From: Photobacterium chitinilyticum
GTDB taxonomy: Bacteria; Pseudomonadota; Gammaproteobacteria; Enterobacterales; Vibrionaceae
NCBI RefSeq assembly: GCF_004104355.1
Contig: NZ_RJLM01000009.1
Location: forward strand, 1-64,000
Reading direction: 5' to 3'
DNA length: 64,000 bases
The position numbers were made by a program, and so were the translations under genes. Each line of letters begins with the position of its first letter. Positions within the stretch are counted from its first letter, which is position 1. Positions 56,858-64,000 of the stretch are shown here, in pieces. Under the pieces are notes generated by a model. That model saw nothing but the letters and a program-made list of their open reading frames with translations, ran no database searches and was not told the origin of the DNA.

Positions 56858-58530
56858 TAACTTCTCTCCGGTTGCAGCGTCGGTCCCGGCAAGTTCAGCG
56901 CCGAATCAATGACCATAAGGGTTCTAGGTCCGGCAATACCGTCCGCGGTCAGATCCTGTGCCCGCTGGAAGCGACGGAGCTTATCCAGCAGCACCTGATC
57001 AAAATGATCGTCCTGAGTGATGTTTTCTCCCAGCAATAAACTCAGCTGCTGATTCAACCACATCACTCTTGGCCCTTGCTGGCCGTAGCGAATCGTTGTT
57101 TTATCACCCAGCGGCGGCCGCCATAGCAGGGTATATGCCTGCTGCCAGCGATGCTCTAGCCAGTCATAACTTACCGCTATACGCTCCTCACCCAGCAACA
57201 GCTCAACACTGTCCTTGTCCAAGGCATACACCACGGCATAGAAAAGCGGCTTTCCCTCTTCCTGCAGCGGTACGATAACCGGCCGGTTGATAATACTGAG
57301 CTGCTCCAAATTGACTTTTCCCTGGTGACAGCTCAATTCAACCCGCTGGCTCGTCTCACAGTTAGCCTGATTCAAGCGGGTCTCATATCCCCATAACCGG
57401 TAGAGGGTTTGCATAGCCTGTCGTTCAGAGCGGCTCTGTTCCATCAATAACTGCCACTTTGCCGCCAAGTCGACCACTTCCGGTTTGGCTTCAACTACTG
57501 GCGCGGAAGCGACAGCAACCACAACTGGTGGTTCTGCCTTCGTGGCAGAAGATTGAACTTCCGGTACAGAAGGGGCCACCACTACCGACGCCGGGCGTAA
57601 CCCCTGCCAATACCAGAGACCAACAGATAACACGCCTCCTAGCATCAGGGCACTTCCCCATAGCGCTGCCCGACTGCCATAACCACTGGCAGCTCGCGTA
57701 TTTACCCTATCAGACGTTGGCAACTGCCAGCTAAGCACGTCATCACATGCCAGGCTGACAATCGTCTTGTTAACCTGGTGCGTTGCCTGCTGGCACGCCA
57801 GCAGCATGGCTTTGTCACATACCAAATTGATCAGGCGCGGGATCCCACTCGTCGCCTTGGCAATTTGGCGTGTCAGCGCAGGATCGAAGACGCTATACAG
57901 GCAATTAACCGCTCTCAACCGGTAGTTAATATATTCATCGACTTCTTCAGCAGTTAGTGGCAACAAATGGTAGCGAGAGGTGATCCGCTGCGCCAACTGC
58001 CGTAACCGCTCCTGTTGCAACAGCTGCTGTAGCTCTGGCTGGCCAACCAGCACCACTTTCAGCAGCTTGAGGCTATCGGTTTCCAGGTTGGTCAATAACC
58101 GGAGTTGCTCCAGCACATCCGGCATCAGATGCTGGGCCTCATCGACCAGCAATAGCGTCTGCTTGCCTTCGCTATGGTTGGCAAGCAGATGGTGATAAAT
58201 CCGGTCAGTCAGGATCTTGTAGCTGGCATCATGCGGGTAATCGACTCCCAGCTCGTCACAGATGGTGGCTAACAAATCATGGGCCGACAACGCCGGATTT
58301 AAGATGATTGCCACCTGGGTTTCCTGAGGAAGGCGGGATACCAGAGCCCGCAACACGGTGGTTTTCCCTGTCCCCACTTCCCCCGTCAGCAGCCCGAACC
58401 CTCCTCCCCCGGATAAGCTAGCCAGCATATGGGTTAATGCTTCCCTGTGGCGCTCGCTGAGATAGAGGAAGCGAGCGCTGGGTACAATTGAAAATGGGGA
58501 TTCATCAATCCCGAAGAAATCCTTGTACAT
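56857..58530 (-). CDS. gspA: General secretion pathway protein A (ExeA-like AAA ATPase)
   Basis: This 557-residue protein has an N-terminal AAA ATPase domain (about 1-270) with Walker A GEVGTGKTT near residue 47 and Walker B LLLVDEAQ near 124. A membrane helix lies near 285-305. The periplasmic region ends in a peptidoglycan-binding domain (about 480-545, with LRRFQRAQDLTADGIAGPRT). In Aeromonas ExeA uses this domain to bind and remodel peptidoglycan so the secretin pore can assemble. It is the first gene of the gspA-gspB operon, divergent from cca. Confidence 0.95.
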   Translation of the reverse strand: MYKDFFGIDESPFSIVPSARFLYLSERHREALTHMLASLSGGGGFGLLTGEVGTGKTTVLRALVSRLPQETQVAIILNPALSAHDLLATICDELGVDYPHDASYKILTDRIYHHLLANHSEGKQTLLLVDEAQHLMPDVLEQLRLLTNLETDSLKLLKVVLVGQPELQQLLQQERLRQLAQRITSRYHLLPLTAEEVDEYINYRLRAVNCLYSVFDPALTRQIAKATSGIPRLINLVCDKAMLLACQQATHQVNKTIVSLACDDVLSWQLPTSDRVNTRAASGYGSRAALWGSALMLGGVLSVGLWYWQGLRPASVVVAPSVPEVQSSATKAEPPVVVAVASAPVVEAKPEVVDLAAKWQLLMEQSRSERQAMQTLYRLWGYETRLNQANCETSQRVELSCHQGKVNLEQLSIINRPVIVPLQEEGKPLFYAVVYALDKDSVELLLGEERIAVSYDWLEHRWQQAYTLLWRPPLGDKTTIRYGQQGPRVMWLNQQLSLLLGENITQDDHFDQVLLDKLRRFQRAQDLTADGIAGPRTLMVIDSALNLPGPTLQPERS

Positions 58531-58695
58531 GCCTTATACTCTTGTTCCAGTTTAGAATGATGCTAGTTATTGATGATTAAATTACCTTTGCTACCCAAGA
58601 TTGTATACCCTGATACGGTATTGAAGCGATCTATGATGCAAAGGATATCAGTACGATATCTCAAATTTGCTGTTGTTATACAAAAGGAGTGAAGC

Positions 58696-59922
58696 TTGCA
58701 GACCTATCTTGTGGGTGGCGCCGTTCGCGATGCGCTGCTGGGATTAACGGTAAAAGACAAAGACTGGGTCGTGGTGGGTGCTACTCCGCAGCAGATGATA
58801 GACCAGGGCTACAGCCAGGTAGGTAGTGATTTCCCGGTATTCCTTCACCCGAAGACCAAACAGGAGTTTGCTCTTGCCAGAACAGAACGAAAATCAGGCA
58901 AAGGGTATACCGGTTTCATCTGCCACTCCGCACCGGATGTCACCCTCGAGCAGGATTTAATGCGCCGGGATCTCACCATCAATGCTATTGCCCAGGCCGA
59001 TGACGGTACGCTCATTGACCCCTATAACGGTCAGCAAGATTTGCTAGACAAGCAACTGCGTCATGTCTCATCCGCCTTTGTCGAAGACCCGTTACGGGTG
59101 CTTCGGGTCGCTCGCTTTGCTGCCCGCTTCGCCCATTTGGGCTTTACCGTTGCACCGGAAACTCTCGCACTGATGCAGGATATGGTCGTGGCCGGCGAGC
59201 TTACGGCCCTTACCCCTGAGCGGGTCTGGAAAGAGTGGGAAAAATCCCTGTCGTCCGAAAACCCGGAGATCTTTCTCAAGGTTTTACGCCAGTGCGGTGC
59301 GCTTGGCATTATCATGCCAGAAATAGACGCGCTCTTTGGAGTGCCGCAACCCGAGAAATGGCACCCGGAAATCGATACCGGACTTCACACGCTTCTGGTT
59401 ACCGAGCAGGCCGCCAAGCTCAGTACAGATACCGCAGTTCGGTTTGCCGCCCAAGTGCATGACTTAGGTAAGGCTCTCACCCCGCCTGAAGAATGGCCTA
59501 GCCATAAGCTGCATTGCCAAACCGGCCTTAGAGCAATCAAAATTCTCTGCCAGCGGCTCCGAATACCCAATGAATATCGTGACGCTGCCTTGATGGTCTG
59601 CGCCCAGCATACCAAGATCCATCATGCCGAAGAGCTGCGACCTAGCACCTTCATCAAAATTTTTGACCAGATTGATGCCTGGCGCAAACCCGATCGCATC
59701 GAGCAACTGGCACTCTGCTGCCGGGCCGATGTCCGCGGACGGACGGGTCACGAAAACGATCCCTACCGCCAGGCCGACATTCTACAAGCCGCCTTTACGG
59801 CCGCCCGGACCGTCGCCGTCAAACCGATTGTCGATGCAGGGTTCACCGGCAAGGCAATCAAGGAACAACTGGCGCTACACCGTGCCGACGCGGTAAAGGA
59901 AAGCCTGGCGACACTCAGCTAG
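58696..59922 (+). CDS. cca: CCA tRNA nucleotidyltransferase
   Basis: This 408-residue class II CCA-adding enzyme repairs tRNA 3' ends. The nucleotidyltransferase motif [13 protein letters not shown] is at residues 4-16, with [10 protein letters not shown] near 91. A HD phosphohydrolase domain follows ([14 protein letters not shown] near 254). The start is TTG with a perfect AAGGAG six bases upstream, which fixes the N-terminus. The length matches E. coli Cca (412). It stands between the gspAB pair and uppP, on a common strand with ygiM. Confidence 0.97.
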   Translation: MQTYLVGGAVRDALLGLTVKDKDWVVVGATPQQMIDQGYSQVGSDFPVFLHPKTKQEFALARTERKSGKGYTGFICHSAPDVTLEQDLMRRDLTINAIAQADDGTLIDPYNGQQDLLDKQLRHVSSAFVEDPLRVLRVARFAARFAHLGFTVAPETLALMQDMVVAGELTALTPERVWKEWEKSLSSENPEIFLKVLRQCGALGIIMPEIDALFGVPQPEKWHPEIDTGLHTLLVTEQAAKLSTDTAVRFAAQVHDLGKALTPPEEWPSHKLHCQTGLRAIKILCQRLRIPNEYRDAALMVCAQHTKIHHAEELRPSTFIKIFDQIDAWRKPDRIEQLALCCRADVRGRTGHENDPYRQADILQAAFTAARTVAVKPIVDAGFTGKAIKEQLALHRADAVKESLATLS

Positions 59923-59931
59923 AACGCGATC

Positions 59932-59961
59932 AAAAAGCCCGGCATCACGCCGGGCTTTATT
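59932..59961. terminator. Bidirectional terminator between cca and uppP
   Basis: AAAAAGCCCGGC-ATCAC-GCCGGGCTTTATT serves the convergent genes. Confidence 0.92.
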
Positions 59962-59998
59962 CAATTTCACTGATTCAACGACAAGGCCGTGATCTGTA

Positions 59999-60802
59999 TT
60001 ACTGGCTCAGCAGAAATGCAATCAGACCGGCTCCCAGCAACAAGCGATAAATCACAAACGGCAACATACCCAGGCGGGTGACCAGCTTCAGGAATACGTG
60101 AATACACGCATAGGCGCTGACAAACGACACGGCGAGCCCGATACCCAATGCACCAAACTCAATGGCTTCACCGCTGGTTACCAGTTTCGTCCCCAGATAA
60201 CCACCAGCCAATACAATGATCGGAATCGACATCAGAAACGAAAAACGCGCAGCCGCCTCACGGGTAAAACCAAGATGAAGTGCCGCGGTCATGGTGGCAC
60301 CCGAGCGAGAGGTGCCTGGGATCATTGCTGCCGCCTGAGCCAGGCCGATAAACAGCGAACGCTTCCAGTCAGCTTGATATTCATTGTTCTGCTGAGTGGC
60401 CCGGATATCGACCCACCATAGCAGCAGACCAAAAAAGATGGTTGTTGCCGCAATCACCCACGCCGAACGCAGATACAGCTCGATAATATCTTTCATGAAC
60501 AGGCCAAAAATACAGGCAGGAATAGTGGCAAGCACAATCATCCAGGCCAGCTTGGCTTCGGCACAGCGTCGGCCCTGAAAGATAGAGCCAACCCAAGCGC
60601 CGAGCAGCGTAACGACTTCCTTGCGGAAATACAAAATCACCGCAGCCAGCGTACCGACATGTACTGCCACATCAAATGCCAGTCCCTGATCATCCCAGCC
60701 GAATACTTCAGAAGGCAAAATCAGGTGTGCCGAACTCGAAATCGGCAAAAACTCGGTCAACCCCTGGATAAGTGCCAACACAAAGGCTTCAAAATGACTC
60801 AT
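59999..60802 (-). CDS. uppP: Undecaprenyl-diphosphatase
   Basis: This 267-residue membrane enzyme recycles undecaprenyl pyrophosphate for peptidoglycan and other envelope polymers. The [17 protein letters not shown] motif near residue 10 and [10 protein letters not shown] near 171 form the active site. Eight or so membrane segments are visible. The ATG at 60802 has AAAGGA upstream. It lies 10 bases after folK in a folB-folK-uppP unit. Confidence 0.97.
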   Translation of the reverse strand: MSHFEAFVLALIQGLTEFLPISSSAHLILPSEVFGWDDQGLAFDVAVHVGTLAAVILYFRKEVVTLLGAWVGSIFQGRRCAEAKLAWMIVLATIPACIFGLFMKDIIELYLRSAWVIAATTIFFGLLLWWVDIRATQQNNEYQADWKRSLFIGLAQAAAMIPGTSRSGATMTAALHLGFTREAAARFSFLMSIPIIVLAGGYLGTKLVTSGEAIEFGALGIGLAVSFVSAYACIHVFLKLVTRLGMLPFVIYRLLLGAGLIAFLLSQ

Positions 60803-60812
60803 TATTTGTCCT

Positions 60813-61298
60813 TTAACATGCAATGCGCTCTACAGGCCATAATGCCTGAGAGTGTTCAAAAGAGTGCCATAACTGAGCTATGGTTCGTCCGTCACCCGGA
60901 ACAGCCTGTTCCGGACACAGCTCCATCATCGGCAGTAATACAAAGGCGAACTTATACAAATCAGGCCGAGGCAGTACCGGAGTTGCATCCTGTACAACGT
61001 CACCAAACAACAAGATATCGAGATCGAGAGTCCGGCTCTGATTTTTTTGGGCATCAGGTGCCCGACCATACTGCAGCTCAAGCTGCTTTAGGGTCTGCTG
61101 CAGCCTATCAAGTGGCAATGACGTATCGATAGCAGCAACGCAGTTATAAAAGTTTGGCCCGCAGAACCCGACAGGCTCAGCTTCAAATATTTGTGAAACC
61201 CGAAAACCGGCTCCCAGCTTTTTCAGCTCAGTGATCGCGGCCTGAATGTGGTATTCACGCTCAATATTGGAACCAAGACTGATATAAGCAATGGTCAC
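60813..61298 (-). CDS. folK: HPPK: 2-amino-4-hydroxy-6-hydroxymethyldihydropteridine diphosphokinase
   Basis: This 161-residue enzyme transfers pyrophosphate to the pterin in folate synthesis. The [16 protein letters not shown] start, the [17 protein letters not shown] region near residue 43 and the [12 protein letters not shown] motif near 88 are typical. The start GTG overlaps the TGA of folB (GTGA), so the two are coupled. Vibrios usually have a second folK copy near panBC, so this may be an additional copy; that is inference. Confidence 0.94.
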   Translation of the reverse strand: MTIAYISLGSNIEREYHIQAAITELKKLGAGFRVSQIFEAEPVGFCGPNFYNCVAAIDTSLPLDRLQQTLKQLELQYGRAPDAQKNQSRTLDLDILLFGDVVQDATPVLPRPDLYKFAFVLLPMMELCPEQAVPGDGRTIAQLWHSFEHSQALWPVERIAC

Positions 61299-61648
61299 TT
61301 GCTGCCCCGTTCAATCAACACCCCAACACCACTGGCATTCGCCACTGCACCCGGCTTGGTTACCCTAACCCTGATCCACGGCACGGAAAACGTCGTCATG
61401 ATCAGGCTTGCCACTTCCTCGGCAACACGCTCGACCAACAAGAAACGGCCGTTCTGGATATGTCCGGTCACGGCATCACTCACCGCAGCATAGTCCAGGG
61501 CATAGGCCACATCATCACTATTCGCGGCAGGGCGGTTATCATGCGCCATTTCCAAATCGAGCACGAGCTTCTGCTTAATAGTTTGTTCCCAGTCATACAC
61601 CCCAATAGTGGCGATAACCTCAAGATGTTCGATAAATACTGAATCCAT
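61295..61648 (-). CDS. folB: Dihydroneopterin aldolase
   Basis: This 117-residue enzyme cleaves or epimerises dihydroneopterin in folate synthesis. The HLEVIATIGVYDWEQ motif (residues 8-22) and YALDYAAVSDAV near 55 are family features, with the conserved VTKPGAV near 98. The ATG at 61648 is preferred over a TTG two codons upstream. It is the first gene of the folB-folK-uppP unit and is divergent from plsY. Confidence 0.94.
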   Translation of the reverse strand: MDSVFIEHLEVIATIGVYDWEQTIKQKLVLDLEMAHDNRPAANSDDVAYALDYAAVSDAVTGHIQNGRFLLVERVAEEVASLIMTTFSVPWIRVRVTKPGAVANASGVGVLIERGSK

Positions 61649-61889
61649 GTTCAATCGCTAATTTTGTTAGAGGTCGGATACCTAATTTGAGCAAAAACGC
61701 GTATTATCAGGTCGTAATCGTCAAAATTTATGACATTCATCCCTTGCTCGGCATTATGCCTTTGAGCAGGTCGCAAGCACTATACCACAGTCATTGTGCC
61801 AAAACGGAATGAAAGTCAGGGGTCAAACCTGAAGAAAGACGACGCCTTTTTCATAAGCAACTCTTTGTCACCAGCAACTGGAACTTTGC

Positions 61890-62513
61890 ATGACACCACT
61901 CGCGCTTCTGATCATTATTGCCGCCTATCTGCTTGGCTCCATTTCAAGCGCCGTACTGATCTGCAGGCTGTACGGCCTGGAGGATCCTCGAGACAGCGGC
62001 TCTGGCAACCCGGGGGCAACCAACGTTCTGCGCCTTGGCGGACGCGGGGCGGCAGCCATGGTATTGGTATGCGATGTTCTCAAGGGGATGCTGCCAGTCT
62101 GGCTAAGTTATTTGATTGGGATAAATCCCTTTCTGCTCGGCATTATTGGCATCGCTGCCTGTCTCGGCCATATCTATCCGATTTTCTTCCATTTCCGTGG
62201 CGGGAAAGGGGTTGCTACGGCACTGGGGGCACTGGCGCCGATTGGCTGGGATCTCAGTGGTATGTTGATTGGAACCTGGCTGCTGACCGTCTTGATATCA
62301 GGCTACTCTTCACTCGGCGCGTTGATCACGGCGCTGGCAGCTCCGATGCTGACCTGGCTGGTCAAGCCTGAATACACAATGCCGGTATCCATGCTTTCTT
62401 GTCTGATTGTCCTTCGCCACCACGACAATGTTCGTCGTCTGCTGGACGGAAAGGAAAGCAAAATATGGACTAAATTCAGCCGCAATACCAAACACTCCGG
62501 CAACAACTCATAG
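61890..62513 (+). CDS. plsY: Acyl-phosphate:glycerol-3-phosphate acyltransferase PlsY
   Basis: This 207-residue five-helix membrane enzyme makes lysophosphatidic acid from acyl phosphate. The three family motifs are present: [14 protein letters not shown] near residue 15, [11 protein letters not shown] near 37, and [10 protein letters not shown] near 101. E. coli has plsY (ygiH) in the same place between folB and tsaD. The ATG is at 61890, preceded by GGAACTTTGC. Convergent tsaD ends 44 bases downstream. Confidence 0.96.
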   Translation: MTPLALLIIIAAYLLGSISSAVLICRLYGLEDPRDSGSGNPGATNVLRLGGRGAAAMVLVCDVLKGMLPVWLSYLIGINPFLLGIIGIAACLGHIYPIFFHFRGGKGVATALGALAPIGWDLSGMLIGTWLLTVLISGYSSLGALITALAAPMLTWLVKPEYTMPVSMLSCLIVLRHHDNVRRLLDGKESKIWTKFSRNTKHSGNNS

Positions 62514-62557
62514 AGCTATTCTCCGTCCTGCCTTGTTATTGCAGCTGATACACAGGC

Positions 62558-63577
62558 TTATTCGCTGATCGGTTTTAGCTGATCAATGGGCCAGCGTGGA
62601 TGAGCCTTGACACTCAAGTCCATCGTTTCTTGGTTTTTCAGGCGCTGCATCCCCGCGTACGCAATCATCGCCCCGTTATCGGTGCAGAACTCAGTGCGAG
62701 GATAAAACACTTCACCCTTCATCCCGACCATCAATTTTTCCAATTCCTGGCGCAGGTACTTGTTCGCGCTAACACCACCGGCAATCACTAACCGCTTGAA
62801 GCCAGTTTGCTTCAGGGCACGCTTACATTTAATTGCCAGCGTGTCGACCACAGCTTCCTGGAAGGCAAAAGCAATATCCGCCCGCGTCTGATCGTCATCA
62901 TCATTGGCTCTGATCGTATTGGCCGCGAAGGTTTTCAGTCCCGAGAAGCTGAAATCCAAGCCCGGGCGATCCGTCATTGGACGCGGAAACTTAAATCGTC
63001 CCGGCGTGCCATTTTCCGCCAGCCTCGACAGCAATGGGCCACCAGGATAATCCAGCCCCATCAGCTTGGCGGTTTTATCAAACGCCTCACCAGCGGCATC
63101 ATCAACGGACTCACCGAGGATCTCGTACTCACCGATGCCTTTAACTTCAACCATCATGGTGTGGCCACCAGAAACCAGTAAAGCCACAAACGGGAATTCA
63201 GGAGGATTGTCTTCCAGCATCGGCGCCAGTAGGTGACCTTCCATATGATGAACCGCTACCGCGGGCAAATCCCATGCGTACGCCAAGCTACGGCCGATTG
63301 TCGCACCAACCAACAGGGCGCCGACCAAGCCCGGGCCTGCAGTGTACGCAACCCCGTCCAGATCGTCCGGCGTCAGCCCAGCATCAGCCAGTGCTTCCTT
63401 GATCAGTGGAATGGTCTTCTTTACATGATCACGAGAAGCCAGCTCAGGCACTACACCGCCGTAGTCCGCGTGCAGTTTTACCTGGCTGTAAAGTTCATGT
63501 GCCAAAAGGCCTTTTTCATCATCGAAAATTGCAACGCCTGTTTCGTCACAGGAGGTTTCGATGCCCAGTATACGCAT
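62558..63577 (-). CDS. tsaD: tRNA threonylcarbamoyladenosine transferase subunit TsaD
   Basis: This 339-residue ASKHA-fold protein, with TsaB and TsaE, transfers threonylcarbamoyl to A37 of ANN-decoding tRNAs. The start [20 protein letters not shown], the metal-binding [11 protein letters not shown] near residue 110, and LVSGGHTMM near 133 are typical. The ATG at 63577 has AGAGG upstream. It is divergent from rpsU, the conserved arrangement. Confidence 0.98.
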   Translation of the reverse strand: MRILGIETSCDETGVAIFDDEKGLLAHELYSQVKLHADYGGVVPELASRDHVKKTIPLIKEALADAGLTPDDLDGVAYTAGPGLVGALLVGATIGRSLAYAWDLPAVAVHHMEGHLLAPMLEDNPPEFPFVALLVSGGHTMMVEVKGIGEYEILGESVDDAAGEAFDKTAKLMGLDYPGGPLLSRLAENGTPGRFKFPRPMTDRPGLDFSFSGLKTFAANTIRANDDDDQTRADIAFAFQEAVVDTLAIKCKRALKQTGFKRLVIAGGVSANKYLRQELEKLMVGMKGEVFYPRTEFCTDNGAMIAYAGMQRLKNQETMDLSVKAHPRWPIDQLKPISE

Positions 63578-63759
63578 AACAACCTCTATACTTATGGTAA
63601 TTGGAGGCAATGTTACCGCCCTTGACAGAAATTAACCAGTTCAGGGTTGCAGAATGCTTTACAAATGCCCCCAGATCAGATTAGAATTTCGCACCATTTT
63701 TAATCAGCTGACACTTTTGAACGTCAGCGTTAACCGAATCACTCTGAGGTGAGTATTAC

Positions 63760-63975
63760 ATGCCAGTAATCAAAGTACGTGAAAACGAACCGTTCGACGT
63801 AGCACTACGTCGTTTCAAGCGCTCTTGCGAAAAAGCAGGTATCCTTTCTGAAGTACGTCGTCGTGAACACTTCGAAAAGCCTACTACTGTACGTAAGCGT
63901 GCGAAAGCAGCGGCAGTTAAGCGTCACCTGAAGAAATTGGCTCGCGAAAACGCGCGTCGCGTTCGTCTGTACTAA
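63760..63975 (+). CDS. rpsU: 30S ribosomal protein S21
   Basis: This 71-residue basic ribosomal protein is the first gene of the usual rpsU-dnaG-rpoD operon, which would continue past the right edge. The sequence begins [20 protein letters not shown], identical in form to other gammaproteobacterial S21. GAGGTGAG lies just upstream. The length is the family standard. Confidence 0.99.
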   Translation: MPVIKVRENEPFDVALRRFKRSCEKAGILSEVRRREHFEKPTTVRKRAKAAAVKRHLKKLARENARRVRLY

Positions 63976-64000
63976 TCTAGCGATTAACAGAAGGAACGCG

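Noticed and set aside
61796-62371. A 191-codon frame overlapping plsY in another frame.
   Set aside because: plsY has all family motifs; the other frame has no recognisable features and no ribosome site.

Overview
The window looks like part of the larger chromosome of a Vibrionaceae gammaproteobacterium, most likely Photobacterium or a close relative. The evidence is gene order: lptG-lptF, then pepA-holC-valS divergently, a pyrBI-ridA block, parC, parE-yqiA-cpdA-yqiB-nudF with tolC divergent, hldE-glnE, ygiM, cca, uppP-folK-folB, plsY, tsaD and rpsU. A chitin-disaccharide PTS cluster paired with a secreted chitooligosaccharide deacetylase also fits a marine chitin user. The species cannot be fixed from the sequence alone.

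Layout. Positions 1-128 hold the promoter and antitermination leader of an rRNA operon running off the left edge. Positions 258-2013 carry a MocR-type regulator and a small membrane protein. Positions 2161-12947 are an accessory block bounded by two intact, identical tRNA-Leu(CAA) genes, with a third, decayed 3' half of the same tRNA inside it at 9721-9785. The block carries a LacI-type repressor, a chitobiose-type PTS (IIB, IIC, IIA), a GH4 phospho-glycosidase, a ChbG-type deacetylase, a secreted deacetylase with chitin-binding modules, and a two-gene unit of an amino-acid dehydrogenase and an acyl-CoA synthetase. Positions 13042-23132 are mostly core genes (LPS export, aminopeptidase A, HolC, ValS, RraB) plus a MarR-GNAT fusion.

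Positions 23133-34123 form an arginine and pyrimidine region. It holds a decayed, arginine-rich copy of the arcA 5' end, a YfcC-type transporter (ArcD role), arcA, arcC and argF (arginine deiminase pathway), then pyrL-pyrB-pyrI with a UTP-type attenuator and a PurR-like box, a protease-like lipoprotein, an ArgR paralogue and ridA. The pathway turns arginine into ornithine, ammonia, CO2 and ATP through citrulline and carbamoyl phosphate. Carbamoyl phosphate is also the substrate of the adjacent PyrB. The ArgR paralogue has Asn where Escherichia coli ArgR has a ligand-binding Asp, which suggests altered effector specificity and possibly citrulline sensing.

Positions 34201-63975 are largely conserved housekeeping: idi, plsC, topoisomerase IV genes, cpdA, tolC, hldE, glnE, a chemoreceptor and a K+ channel inserted between glnE and ygiF, a DUF47-pitA phosphate pair, ygiM, a gspAB (exeAB) pair for assembling a type II secretion pore, cca, uppP, folate genes, plsY, tsaD and rpsU.

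No CRISPR array, recognisable transposase, integrase or prophage was seen. The least explained parts are the triple tRNA-Leu architecture, the arcA-like leader or relic, the ArgR substitution, the 970-base arcD-arcA gap and a two-gene operon of unknown function at 13042-13596.
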